Source of the DNA: Thermoguttaceae bacterium
Lineage (GTDB): Bacteria > Planctomycetota > Planctomycetia > Pirellulales > Thermoguttaceae
DNA: 45,880 nt
NCBI GenBank assembly: GCA_017652805.1
Contig: JAGCAH010000020.1
Span: 1 to 45,880, forward strand
Reading direction: 5' to 3'
Shown here piece by piece: positions 25,551 through 33,833 of the stretch. The position numbers and the translations under genes are program-made. The notes under the pieces were generated by a model. That model saw only the letters and a program-made list of their open reading frames with translations, was not told the DNA's origin and made no database searches. The number at the start of each line of letters is the position of its first letter. Position 1 is the first letter of the stretch.

Positions 25551-26390
25551 ATGAAAATCACCCGACGCAAAATGATCAAATCGTCCCTTCTGACTCTCGG
25601 CGCCGCGGCGCTCGTACCAAGCCTTTCGGCAAATGAGAAACACGTCTACGAAGTCGGCGCCTGGATGAGCAGCCTGAGCGACTTCGAACGGGCAAAAAAT
25701 ATCGGTCTGGACGTAATTCAGGTCAGTTTTCCCCTCCGCCCCAACGGTGCGGAATACGATTTCCGCTCGCCCGAAGCGCGCGCCAAATACCTCGACAAAT
25801 CGGCGCAGACCGGCGTACGGATTGAAGCTTTCGCGATGGGGGAATTCAACGAAAAACCGTTCTGGGCCCAAGACGACACCATCGAGCAGGTTTCGGCGTG
25901 TATCGACGCGATGAAAGCGATGAACGTGAAATACGTGTTGATCTCCTATTTCGGCTCCGGCGATCCGAAGACCGACGACGAGTGGGATGAGATCATCCGC
26001 CGCTACAAGATTTTGGCGCCGAAAGCCGAAGACGCCGGCGCGGTTCTGACAATCGAAGCGCCCTGGAACGCCGAAGGACACCATCGTGTCGTTGACGCGG
26101 TCAATTCTCCGGCGGTGCAAGTCTTCTACGATCCGGGAAACATGGTTAATATCTTCGGCGATACCGACTGGATCTGCAATGACATCCGAAAGCTCAAAGG
26201 CCTGATCAAGGCGTGCCACATCAAAGACGACAATATCATAGGAAAAGGAAAGATCGATTACCGGAAAGTCCTTGACACCTACCGGGAAATCGGCTTTTTC
26301 GGCCCGCAGATCGTCGAGGGTTCCGTCGTCGGCGAACTCGGGTGGGAAGAGAGCATGAGACAGAACATCGCCTATATCAAGTCTGTCTGA
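25551..26390 (+). CDS. Exported xylose-isomerase-like TIM-barrel protein (sugar phosphate isomerase/epimerase family)
   Basis: 279 residues. The N-terminus has RR followed by a hydrophobic stretch (TRRKMIKSSLLTLGAAALVP), a probable Tat signal. The remainder is an AP-endonuclease-2/xylose-isomerase-like barrel: VGAWMSSLSDFERAKNIGLD, VLISYFGSGDPK, AGAVLTIEAPWN with a metal-ligand-type glutamate, FYDPGNM, and IKACHIKDDN with aspartate and histidine in ligand positions. Such exported proteins are abundant in planctomycetes and act as sugar epimerases, 3-keto-sugar hydrolases or isomerases; the exact activity is unknown. GGGAGAG lies 4-5 bases before the ATG. It is 33 bases downstream of queE and convergent with comF, 18 bases away. 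Confidence 0.8.
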   Translation: MKITRRKMIKSSLLTLGAAALVPSLSANEKHVYEVGAWMSSLSDFERAKNIGLDVIQVSFPLRPNGAEYDFRSPEARAKYLDKSAQTGVRIEAFAMGEFNEKPFWAQDDTIEQVSACIDAMKAMNVKYVLISYFGSGDPKTDDEWDEIIRRYKILAPKAEDAGAVLTIEAPWNAEGHHRVVDAVNSPAVQVFYDPGNMVNIFGDTDWICNDIRKLKGLIKACHIKDDNIIGKGKIDYRKVLDTYREIGFFGPQIVEGSVVGELGWEESMRQNIAYIKSV

Positions 26391-26408
26391 TCCCTCTTTC
26401 CGCATTTG

Positions 26409-27248
26409 CTATTCCGAAGATTGACCGGCGCGCCGTGGAAGAGGAATACCCGAAACGACCTCGGCGCGGGCCAGCACGGCGGCATGGACCGCGGCGGCTC
26501 CTTCCTGCCGCAACACACGCGCGATTTCACTGCAGGTCGATCCGGTCGTCATCACGTCGTCGACCAGGAGAATCGTTTTTCCCTCGATATCTTTTCGGCG
26601 ACGGGAAACAACTTGAAAAGCTCCCAGAAGATTCGTTCGACGCAGATTCCCCGGGAGAGTCGCCTGCCGAACCGTCCAACGGCTTCGTCGAATGATATTC
26701 GTCCGGCATTCGATCCCGATCTTCGCGGCAAGAACGCGAGCAATCTGTTCCGCCGAATTGACACCCCTTATCAAGTGTCGCAAAGAGTGCATCGGTACCG
26801 GGATTACCAGATCGGCGCCAATCGACATCAGCCGGTCCTTCCGCTCGCAATAAAGGAGTCTTGCAAAGACTTCGGCCGATATGCCGCTTGTCTCACGCTT
26901 CATTGAAAGGATCTGTTGTGAAAAAGGGGGACGGTATTCCCCGATCGCGACGGCGGAATCGAAACAGAATTTCTCGCCTTTGCAGTTCCCGCACCCAACC
27001 GTCTCGGGACAGGGGTAGGCAAGAGGCCCGGCGCAACGGCGGCATTGAAGACGTTCTTCCTCAACGATGAACCGACGGCAATTATCACAGAGAAGAAGAC
27101 GATCCGCATCGCTCCGGCCGAAATAGGAAGAATCCGCCGCCCATTCGGGGAACGAACCGCACACAACGCACAGCGGGGGGCAGAGAAGGTCGACGACAGA
27201 CTCCGCCGCAGAAAAAAGTCGGGAAAAAGAAGATGAAAACCATTTCAC
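26409..27248 (-). CDS. ComF family phosphoribosyltransferase-like protein
   Basis: About 279 residues. An N-terminal zinc-ribbon-like region has pairs CPPLCVVC, CDNC, CRRC and CGNC. A type I phosphoribosyltransferase fold follows, with VIPVPMH and the PRPP loop ILLVDDVMTTGST. ComF proteins take part in DNA uptake and recombination in naturally competent bacteria, but many carriers are not competent. The start is uncertain: the frame extends up to a TTG at 27305, but that part lies in the terminator stem and T-run of the next operon. I therefore prefer the GTG at 27248, which gives VKWFSSSFSRLF. Neither has a clear Shine-Dalgarno site. Confidence 0.82.
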   Translation of the reverse strand: MKWFSSSFSRLFSAAESVVDLLCPPLCVVCGSFPEWAADSSYFGRSDADRLLLCDNCRRFIVEEERLQCRRCAGPLAYPCPETVGCGNCKGEKFCFDSAVAIGEYRPPFSQQILSMKRETSGISAEVFARLLYCERKDRLMSIGADLVIPVPMHSLRHLIRGVNSAEQIARVLAAKIGIECRTNIIRRSRWTVRQATLPGNLRRTNLLGAFQVVSRRRKDIEGKTILLVDDVMTTGSTCSEIARVLRQEGAAAVHAAVLARAEVVSGIPLPRRAGQSSE

Positions 27249-27290
27249 GGGAAGGCCGTTTGTGAGAGTCTCTCCAGATGGGAAAGAGGG

Positions 27291-27329
27291 AAAAAGGGGG
27301 AACAAATCCGAAAGGACTCTTCCCCCTTT
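27291..27329 (-). terminator. Terminator of the SDR-to-Gfo/Idh operon
   Basis: AAAGGGGGAA (27293-27302) pairs with TTCCCCCTTT (27320-27329) across a 17-base loop. On the minus strand the stem is followed by a T-run. It begins 7 bases after the Gfo/Idh stop codon. Confidence 0.65.
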
Positions 27330-27335
27330 ACCGCT

Positions 27336-28412
27336 CTAGTTCAATTCAATCCACTTCCCGCCGGATTGAGCCGACTGATGAGCGGCATAACAGAGCCGGA
27401 CATTCCGAAGACCGTCCGAACCGTCGAGGGGTCTCTTTTCAATGATCGAAAGAGCGTGGCAGCGAATCATCTCCTGATAGATGTTCGGCGTCGGCTCGTC
27501 GGCGAGCGTGATCGTCTCCTGAGAGGAGAAGCGGTCAAGCTCCAGACGCATCGGAACCGGCTCGTCGGGATACCCGGAGAGCTGGAACATCGAACCGAAA
27601 CTCCGCAGTACTGCATCGCTGCCGTAAAGTTCATAGCCGAGATTCGAAAGTGTTCCGCCCAAACCGCCCCGCAGTTCGCTGAACGCCACGCGAACCGAAC
27701 CGGCAAGCGCTCCGTCCATTTTGAAACGGATGTAAGCGCCGTCTTCGGCCTCGATCCCGAGCGTCTTGGGGTAATAGACCGCCGCCAGGGCATCGATCTT
27801 TTTGCCGAAGATGAATTCGGCCATATAGAAGCAGTGACTGGCGACATCGCCGATCGGTCCGCCGAGTTCGGAAACATTGGCGCACCGCCAGGTCGCGGCC
27901 TCTTCCGGAGTAAACCCGTAGGCGAACTCCATGTGGAAACAGGAATCGTTGACCGCGCCGAGTTTCCTCTGCGCGACGAGCTCGCGGGCAAAGCGGTTCA
28001 GCTTGTTGTGAACCATCATATGGTCGACACCGAGCGAAAGACCTTTTTCGACCGCGAGTTTCGAGATCGATTCCGCATCGGCCACCGTCGGAGCCAGCGG
28101 TTTTTCCAAAAGGGCGTGTTTCCCGGCCCTGAGCGCCTTTCCGGCCAGAGGGGCGTGGGTGGTGTTGTTCGTCGCGATATAAACCGCATCGATCTCCGGG
28201 TCGGCCAGAACGGCGTCGACGTCGGAATACCAGCGGAGCCCGAGCGATTCGGCGGTCTCGCGGCGCGCGGGATTCACGTCACACGCGCCGAGAAGTTCAT
28301 ATTCCGCCGGCGAGACGGTGAAACGAGTCTTATCGCACGCGAATCCCTCTTTGGCGATCCGGTTTTCGGCAATCCCGCCGAAGCCGATCAGGGCATATTT
28401 AACCTTACTCAT
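27336..28412 (-). CDS. Gfo/Idh/MocA family NAD(P)-dependent sugar oxidoreductase
   Basis: 358 residues. Rossmann fold with the dinucleotide loop LIGFGGIAENR at 8-17, then YIATNNTTHAPLAGKAL and the EKPLA motif (EKP at 103-105) that carries the catalytic lysine of this family. The C-terminal alpha/beta domain has ELGGPIGDVASHCFYMAEF, with the DxxxH-type pair common in active members. No Tat signal, so it acts in the cytoplasm. Substrates in the family are sugars, inositols and amino-sugar nucleotides; this one is unassigned. Last gene of a five-gene minus-strand run, 22 bases after the DegT gene. RBS AAAGG lies before the ATG. Confidence 0.85.
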   Translation of the reverse strand: MSKVKYALIGFGGIAENRIAKEGFACDKTRFTVSPAEYELLGACDVNPARRETAESLGLRWYSDVDAVLADPEIDAVYIATNNTTHAPLAGKALRAGKHALLEKPLAPTVADAESISKLAVEKGLSLGVDHMMVHNKLNRFARELVAQRKLGAVNDSCFHMEFAYGFTPEEAATWRCANVSELGGPIGDVASHCFYMAEFIFGKKIDALAAVYYPKTLGIEAEDGAYIRFKMDGALAGSVRVAFSELRGGLGGTLSNLGYELYGSDAVLRSFGSMFQLSGYPDEPVPMRLELDRFSSQETITLADEPTPNIYQEMIRCHALSIIEKRPLDGSDGLRNVRLCYAAHQSAQSGGKWIELN

Positions 28413-28434
28413 AAAAGCCTTTCTTTGCTGACGT

Positions 28435-29700
28435 TTATTTCATGTAGGCGTCGGCCACTTTCTTGAACGCGTCAATACAGGCCTGAATGTGCCGCGGTTC
28501 ATAAACCGGATGGGTGAAGAACGAAATGGTGCGGTCTGTCATCCAGTTCGCCTGTTTGCAGTTGAACTGCGTGTAATCAATATGGCGCGCCGCCGGATCC
28601 TCGAACGGATATCGTTTTTCACCGAAGCCAAACCGGTCGACGAAAGCTTTCTCTTTGTACATCTCGGGCCAGAGAACCGAATAGACCGGAACACCCTCGG
28701 CAGCGACCGCGGCGATGAACTTTTTAATATCGACGCCGTCGATAAATTTGTCCGTATCGAGGACGAACGGAGCCCACCAGAAGGCGTTCTGACGTTCATC
28801 AGTATCGGGCGGACAGTAGAGAACGAGCGGATGATCTTTGAACGCGTCTATCAGCATCCGGCCGTTGCGGCGGCGGTTCGGCAGGTTCCACGTGTCGAAC
28901 CGCTCCAGTTCGCACAGGCCGATCTGAGACTGCATTTCGGTCATACGGAAATTATACCCGACCCGGCGGTGGATATACATCAGTTTCCCTTCCATCTCGA
29001 GAAGGTTCAGCCGTTCGCGAACGTCGTAGCCGTGATCGCGGAGCGAACGGCACTCCCAGGCGACTTCGTCGTTGTCGGTCACCACCATGCCCCCTTCGCC
29101 GCCGGTGGTAAAGTGTTTGCTCTGGCAGAAGCTGAAACAGCCGACGTCCCCGATCGTCCCGGCTTTCTTCCCCTTGTAGACACCGCCGAAGCACTGCGCG
29201 CAGTCTTCGATGATCTTCAGATTGTACTTTTTGGCCAGGGCGATGATCGGATCCATATCGACGACGATCCCGTAAAGGTGAACAAGAAGGATCGCCCTCG
29301 TCCGTTCGGTGATCTTATGTTCGATATCCTCCGGCGAAAGAACATGGTCCGTCCCGACGTCGGCAAAGACCGGAAGGGCGCCGGCCTGAAGAACCGCGAA
29401 ACTCGAAGCGATAAAGCTGTAACTCGTACAGATCACCTCGTCGCCGGGGCCGATCCCGAGCGCCGAAACCGCGACATGGAGCGCCTCGGTACCGTTGCCG
29501 ACGCTGATCGCGTTCTTCGTCCCGAGCCATTCGGCCCACTTCTTTTCAAATTCCATTCCGATCGGTCCGGTCCAATAGTTGACCTTTCCGGAACGGAGGA
29601 CGTCTGCCGCCTTCTGAATAGTTGACTCTTCAAAACTGGGCCATCCGGGAAACGGTTCGTTAAAGGTCTTTTCGCCGCCATCGATTGCAAGTTTACTCAT
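28435..29700 (-). CDS. DegT/DnrJ/EryC1/StrS family PLP aminotransferase
   Basis: 421 residues. Fold type I sugar aminotransferase: SVGNGTEALHVAVSALGIG, CTSYSFIASSFAVLQAGA, IIEDCAQCFGG, and the cofactor lysine K195 in SFCQSKHFTTGGEGGMVVT. These enzymes convert keto-sugars or keto-cyclitols to amino forms, or (DegT-like) act as dehydratases; the lysine argues for aminotransfer. AAGGAG is 6-7 bases before the ATG at 29700, so the ATG five codons upstream is unlikely. It is followed by a Gfo/Idh gene. DegT plus Gfo/Idh pairs occur in kanosamine, aminocyclitol and diacetamido-sugar routes, which suggests but does not prove amino-sugar chemistry here. Confidence 0.87.
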   Translation of the reverse strand: MSKLAIDGGEKTFNEPFPGWPSFEESTIQKAADVLRSGKVNYWTGPIGMEFEKKWAEWLGTKNAISVGNGTEALHVAVSALGIGPGDEVICTSYSFIASSFAVLQAGALPVFADVGTDHVLSPEDIEHKITERTRAILLVHLYGIVVDMDPIIALAKKYNLKIIEDCAQCFGGVYKGKKAGTIGDVGCFSFCQSKHFTTGGEGGMVVTDNDEVAWECRSLRDHGYDVRERLNLLEMEGKLMYIHRRVGYNFRMTEMQSQIGLCELERFDTWNLPNRRRNGRMLIDAFKDHPLVLYCPPDTDERQNAFWWAPFVLDTDKFIDGVDIKKFIAAVAAEGVPVYSVLWPEMYKEKAFVDRFGFGEKRYPFEDPAARHIDYTQFNCKQANWMTDRTISFFTHPVYEPRHIQACIDAFKKVADAYMK

Positions 29701-29777
29701 TGAGGTCTCCTTCACATTTCATTCAGGTATTTAAATACAGTTACATTTGTGTTGCAGTTTAAAAATGGACGTCCCGA

Positions 29778-31133
29778 TCATCCTTCTGCGTTGAGCCGGT
29801 TCAGCATACCGTAAACCAGCTTTCGCACTTTCCGTTCTGCGAGCGGTTCAAGGCAACTCGTCCGTGCCCGCCATGTCGTGTATCCGCCGAGACGGAACGA
29901 CTCTTCGGTCGGCATATAGCCGTTACAGCCGTTCGCCAGAGAAATGACGATCGTGTGCGGGAACGGGCTCATAAAACGGATTTCCCGGCCGGTCGCGGTA
30001 TAAACCTCCATCGGAAGCGCGACGATCGCGGTATCGCCGACACGGAGGGTCTGAATTTTCACCTCGCGCGTCGAGGGAAGCTTGCTCAAAGCGACCGATT
30101 CCCACGCGTAGGCGTCGTCGTAGTCCTTCAGCCCCTTGATCGAATCGATCCCCCGATCGGCCAGGTACGCTTCTGCCTGCCGGAGCTGATCGGCCGTCGG
30201 CTGACGAATCGCCAGTGTCAGCTTCTCTTCTATCATCGCAAGACGCGGGGTCGGATTGAACTCAATCTCCCGATAGGCTCCGAGCGCCACTTTGGCGACC
30301 GATTCGCCGACCGAGATCTTTCCGAACTCCCGTTTAGGATTTCCGAGAAAATCGATACTGTTGCAGTCGCCGCTGGTTCCGTTCGACATGATCGCGGTAA
30401 ACCCTTCCTGCGCGTTAAGCCCTTTGGCCATTCGGTCACAGAACACGCCGAAATAGTCCGCCGAAATCGCTTTCTCCTCGGCATAGTGGGTCGAATAGTT
30501 CCCCAGAAGCGCGTAAGCAGCGCCGTCGGGAGTACGCAGGGCCAGAATCCGAACGCCGGGATCCGCTTTGTCAGTCGGACAGACGACGTTTTTTTCAATC
30601 CCGAACGGGTTCATCTGCGCGATATCGCCGGGCGAGCCGGTAAACTCGGGATTGACGGTCCAGGCTGTTCCCGGTTTCATGATGAACCGACGGCAGAAGA
30701 CGTTTTTCGGATCTTCCCCCTGTCCGAACCCGGCTTCCACCTCCGAAAAGCTTTCAGACGCCTTTTGAGCGGCCTCGACAATCTTTCCGGAAAGGAAGGC
30801 CGCGTACTCTTCGTCAACTCCGGTTCCCAGAATCGCCTCGACGCTCGGCGCCGAATGGCAGTGTGTCGCGGAGATGAGAATACGATCCTCCGGGATGCCG
30901 GTTGTCTGCTGAATTCTCGCTTTTGCCGCGTCAAGAAAGGTTCCCGACATCATACAGGTGTCGACCACCGCCAGCATGACTTTTTCATTCCCCTGACGAA
31001 ACACAAACGCGCGAACCGAAAGAGGATCGCCGATTTCGTTAAACCAGCGTTCCTCAAACTGACCGTTCACCATCACCGGTAATTTTGTCGGGGTCACATC
31101 GACTCGAGCCCGACCGGCATAAAGTTTTTCCAT
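29778..31133 (-). CDS. Neutral/alkaline ceramidase-like N-terminal domain protein
   Basis: 451 residues. It begins LYAGRARVDVTP and continues with RAFVFRQGNEKVMLAVVDT, ISATHCHSAPSVEA (the THTHSGP-like metal-site motif of neutral ceramidases), FGVFCDRMA and SNGTSGDCNSIDF. The family's second, C-terminal domain is missing. Such short versions are common in planctomycetes and usually of unknown function, so ceramide cleavage should not be assumed. No signal peptide is seen. The ATG at 31133 is chosen over one 16 codons upstream because GGAG lies about 9 bases before it and similarity begins there. Gaps of 77 and 72 bases separate it from the DegT and AKR genes on the same strand. Confidence 0.78.
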   Translation of the reverse strand: MEKLYAGRARVDVTPTKLPVMVNGQFEERWFNEIGDPLSVRAFVFRQGNEKVMLAVVDTCMMSGTFLDAAKARIQQTTGIPEDRILISATHCHSAPSVEAILGTGVDEEYAAFLSGKIVEAAQKASESFSEVEAGFGQGEDPKNVFCRRFIMKPGTAWTVNPEFTGSPGDIAQMNPFGIEKNVVCPTDKADPGVRILALRTPDGAAYALLGNYSTHYAEEKAISADYFGVFCDRMAKGLNAQEGFTAIMSNGTSGDCNSIDFLGNPKREFGKISVGESVAKVALGAYREIEFNPTPRLAMIEEKLTLAIRQPTADQLRQAEAYLADRGIDSIKGLKDYDDAYAWESVALSKLPSTREVKIQTLRVGDTAIVALPMEVYTATGREIRFMSPFPHTIVISLANGCNGYMPTEESFRLGGYTTWRARTSCLEPLAERKVRKLVYGMLNRLNAEG

Positions 31134-31205
31134 CACTTGCTCTCCAAAGATGATCGGAAAGGAAAACCGTCGCGCCCCCAATGGGCGGCGGAGAGAATAA
31201 TAACG

Positions 31206-32147
31206 TTAAGGTTGGTCGTGAACCGATATCCTCGTCTTCCCGTGAAGCTCCTCGGCGCGACGCGGCCAGAGGAAGGGACGGATGAGACTCTCTTCCAGGA
31301 GAGGAATCTCGGTTCGAATCCGTTCGACCGCACCGCCGGGAAGAGCCCCCTTCCCGGCGAAAGAGCAATTCTCGGCAAGCTGCTTTTTATTATCGACTCC
31401 GAAAACGACGCTCGCAACCCCCGGAAGGGAGATGAGATATCGAAAACAGAGCTCCTTGACCGAAATACCGAGCGAATCGGCAATTTTCCGCGCCTTTTCG
31501 CGCCAGGCGAGGAGCTCCCGCAGATGCGGAGGAACATCAGCGTCGGGCATCAACAAAAGCCCCTGAAGACAGGCGCTCCGGGTGAAAACGAACGCCCCCC
31601 GCTGCGGTGCGCTGTCGATGAACTCGTCAAACCGCCGATCAAGCAAATTCGAAGGGAGCTGTACATACTTGGCGCGCCCGACAACCTCCCGAAAATCCGT
31701 GAGCGCGCGTTGTGAGTCGAGCGAGATTCCCGCGCCGTCGGCATACCCCTCCGCACAAACGCGTTCCAAAACGGTGAAATGGGGAAGGTTCTGTTCATTG
31801 TGTATCAAAACCGCCCGGAGCTTCGAACGGCGAAGCCGTCTGAGCGATCGCTCGAGGGATTCCCGAATCAAACGCTCGGCGTCTTTTTCGGACGTCTCGG
31901 CGGGAAAGATCGGCACCTTGGTAATGATCTGGAATTTGTCGGCGAGCCCCGACTCTTCCAGAGCCCGACCGAGAACTTCTTCGCTGGTACCGTAGGCAGC
32001 GGCGGTATCGAGCGTGTTGACGCCGAAATCGGCGGCGGCGCGAAGAATCCCAATCACCTTTTCAAGGGAAGGCTGACCTTCTTTGTTGGCAATTCCGTAG
32101 TTGAGACCGAATTGAACCGTTCCCAACATCATTTTTGAAAAGATCAT
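31206..32147 (-). CDS. Aldo/keto reductase
   Basis: 313 residues. All four catalytic residues are visible: D47 and Y52 in NTLDTAAAYGTSEEVLG, K77 in IITKVPI and H116 in AVLIHNEQN. The N-terminus KMMLGTVQFGLNYG resembles bacterial AKRs encoded near sugar-modification genes. The C-terminal SVVFGVDNKKQLAEN fits the NADPH-binding end. Expected to reduce or oxidise a sugar aldehyde or ketone in the cytoplasm. The ATG at 32147 overlaps the SDR stop (ATGA), so the two are translationally coupled; the frame reaches further upstream inside the SDR gene but that part shows no AKR similarity. Confidence 0.87.
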   Translation of the reverse strand: MIFSKMMLGTVQFGLNYGIANKEGQPSLEKVIGILRAAADFGVNTLDTAAAYGTSEEVLGRALEESGLADKFQIITKVPIFPAETSEKDAERLIRESLERSLRRLRRSKLRAVLIHNEQNLPHFTVLERVCAEGYADGAGISLDSQRALTDFREVVGRAKYVQLPSNLLDRRFDEFIDSAPQRGAFVFTRSACLQGLLLMPDADVPPHLRELLAWREKARKIADSLGISVKELCFRYLISLPGVASVVFGVDNKKQLAENCSFAGKGALPGGAVERIRTEIPLLEESLIRPFLWPRRAEELHGKTRISVHDQP

Positions 32148-32914
32148 CGGGCCGTATACCCTCCGTCGACGGGAATGTTCGCACCGGTAATATAGGCCGA
32201 AGCTTCGGACGCCAGAAAGACGATCGCCCCTTTCAGATCGTTCTGACCGGCCAGGCGGCCCAACGGAGTATTCTTGCAATAGTTCCGAACGAACGCCTCG
32301 GGCTGATGATTCGCCAGCCCCCCCGGATGAATGCAGTTGACACGGATGTTAAACGGCCCGAGTTCACTGGCGGCCCAGCGGGTAAAGTTCGCCATTCCCC
32401 CTTTTTCGAAAAAGTAAATCGGCGAGGGGGTTCCCATCCCTTCGGTTCCCTCGTAATTCGTCGGATTCCCCCCGACGAGTCCCATATACGAGCCGATGTT
32501 GATCACCGAACCGGAGGAGTTTTTCTTCATCCATTCCACCGCGCGCCGTGTGATATGAAAGAGGGACGAAACATTGATCCGCAGACTCTCGTCGAAGATA
32601 TCCATCGACTGATCCCAACGGGCGCAGGCGCACCGGGTCACGGCGTTATTGACCAGGATATCGATCCGCCCCGATTTCTCGGCGACCGTTTCAATCAGAC
32701 GATCGATCGACTCCTCCGAAGCGAGATCGAGTTCGAAGGCATGAGCCCCGAGCGGATCGGCGACTTTTTTGAGAGCATCAAGGTTGCGAGAGGCAATCCA
32801 GACATCGGCGCCTGCTTCGCAAAGAGCCTCGGTAATCTGACGCCCATACAACCCGGCGCCCCCGGTCAGGATCGCGGTTTTCCCTTTGAGTGAAAAGAGA
32901 TCCATTACGTTCAT
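32144..32914 (-). CDS. Short-chain dehydrogenase/reductase
   Basis: 256 residues, classical SDR. Cofactor loop TGGAGLYGRQI (17-27), NNAV, catalytic S142 in INIGSYMG, and Y167/K171 in YFFEKGGMAN. The C-terminus IVFLASEASAYITGANIPVDG is standard. It probably acts on a sugar or polyol; it is first in a five-gene run with AKR, ceramidase-like, DegT and Gfo/Idh genes. AGGAGA lies 9 bases before the ATG, and a good promoter is found 160-190 bases upstream. Confidence 0.88.
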   Translation of the reverse strand: MNVMDLFSLKGKTAILTGGAGLYGRQITEALCEAGADVWIASRNLDALKKVADPLGAHAFELDLASEESIDRLIETVAEKSGRIDILVNNAVTRCACARWDQSMDIFDESLRINVSSLFHITRRAVEWMKKNSSGSVINIGSYMGLVGGNPTNYEGTEGMGTPSPIYFFEKGGMANFTRWAASELGPFNIRVNCIHPGGLANHQPEAFVRNYCKNTPLGRLAGQNDLKGAIVFLASEASAYITGANIPVDGGYTAR

Positions 32915-33075
32915 CTTTGAAATCTCCTGTTCCTAATCGATGATTCGGGTCTCGTCGACCTCCCGACGGAATCGTCCCGGTTCAAAGAAGCCAAACTCCG
33001 CCGAAAAGGTTCAGGCAAACCCAAAACGGGGCAGCCCGAAAGCGGGGCAGGCACGGAGGATCCCCGGCTCCCCTT

Positions 33076-33104
33076 AATATACCATCTTCGTTTTCGGTTC
33101 GCAA
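33076..33104 (-). promoter_or_regulatory. Promoter of the SDR-to-Gfo/Idh operon
   Basis: On the minus strand TTGCGA (33099-33104), 17-base spacer, TATATT (33076-33081), starting directly after the YdjY stop codon. The leader would be about 155 bases (32915-33069); it is GC-rich with short CCCG/CGGG stems but no riboswitch I recognise. Confidence 0.55.
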
Positions 33105-33833
33105 TTACTCTTTTTCGTCTGATTCAATTTCAGCGCGGGTCAAAATGAGCGTCACCTCGGTCTCCAGCGGAGGAATCTTTTCAGTGTTCGGTTCAAAGGC
33201 GAGATTCTCGTTATCCGCGGTACTCTCGAACGGAACATCGAGAATCGTCGCGGCAAAGTTGGAAACGCCGATCAGCTCCCCTGTAATATTCGCCATATAG
33301 TAGGGGTTCCCTTTCTGATCTTTTCCGGAAACGCTCCCGGTAAAAACCCACGGGCTGGAAAGGGTCTTCCCCGTCTCGACGCTGCGAATCAACTCACCGG
33401 CGGGAAGCTCACAAGTCTCTCCCCCTTCCCCCTTCCACCGAACGAAAATATTGATCTTATCGCCGTCGGGGGGAACAAATTCTGGGTTGAAACGGACGGG
33501 ATGCCCTTTCTTGGCGCCGATCACAAGGAGTCCCGCATGAATCAGGTACGGCTTGACATCAACCGCGACAATCGATTCATATTCTTTACTCCCCACCCTG
33601 CACGCAAAAAATTCAAGAAGTCCTTCCCGAAGGGTAATCTTCCCGACGATCACAAGCGACGTGCGATCAGCGGTCACCCAAATCGGTTCGGTCGGATCGA
33701 GGGGTTTGAGCGTTTCGGGAGAATCGCAGAGAGGGATCACTTCCGACTTGGCGACATCCGACTCGTCGGCAAACAGAGTCGCGGCGCCCAGAAGAACAAA
33801 AAGCCCAAAAACGGAAAGACGTTGACCGATCAC
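33105..33833 (-). CDS. Secreted YdjY-domain protein
   Basis: 242 residues. Signal peptide RLSVFGLFVLLGAATLFADE. The rest matches the YdjY domain seen in many planctomycetes: VIVGKITLREGLLEFFACRV, KEYESIVAVDVKPYLIHAGL, VIGAKKGHPVRF, PWVFTGSVSG and ILDVPFEST. Function of the domain is unknown. The GTG start overlaps the stop of the cohesin-like/dockerin gene (GTGA), with no separate Shine-Dalgarno site, so translation is probably coupled and the two products may act together outside the cytoplasm. Confidence 0.8.
   Translation of the reverse strand: MIGQRLSVFGLFVLLGAATLFADESDVAKSEVIPLCDSPETLKPLDPTEPIWVTADRTSLVIVGKITLREGLLEFFACRVGSKEYESIVAVDVKPYLIHAGLLVIGAKKGHPVRFNPEFVPPDGDKINIFVRWKGEGGETCELPAGELIRSVETGKTLSSPWVFTGSVSGKDQKGNPYYMANITGELIGVSNFAATILDVPFESTADNENLAFEPNTEKIPPLETEVTLILTRAEIESDEKE

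Noticed and set aside
24567-26405. 612-residue minus-strand frame across glucokinase, queE and the TIM-barrel gene
   Set aside because: It spans three recognised plus-strand genes and has no family motif.
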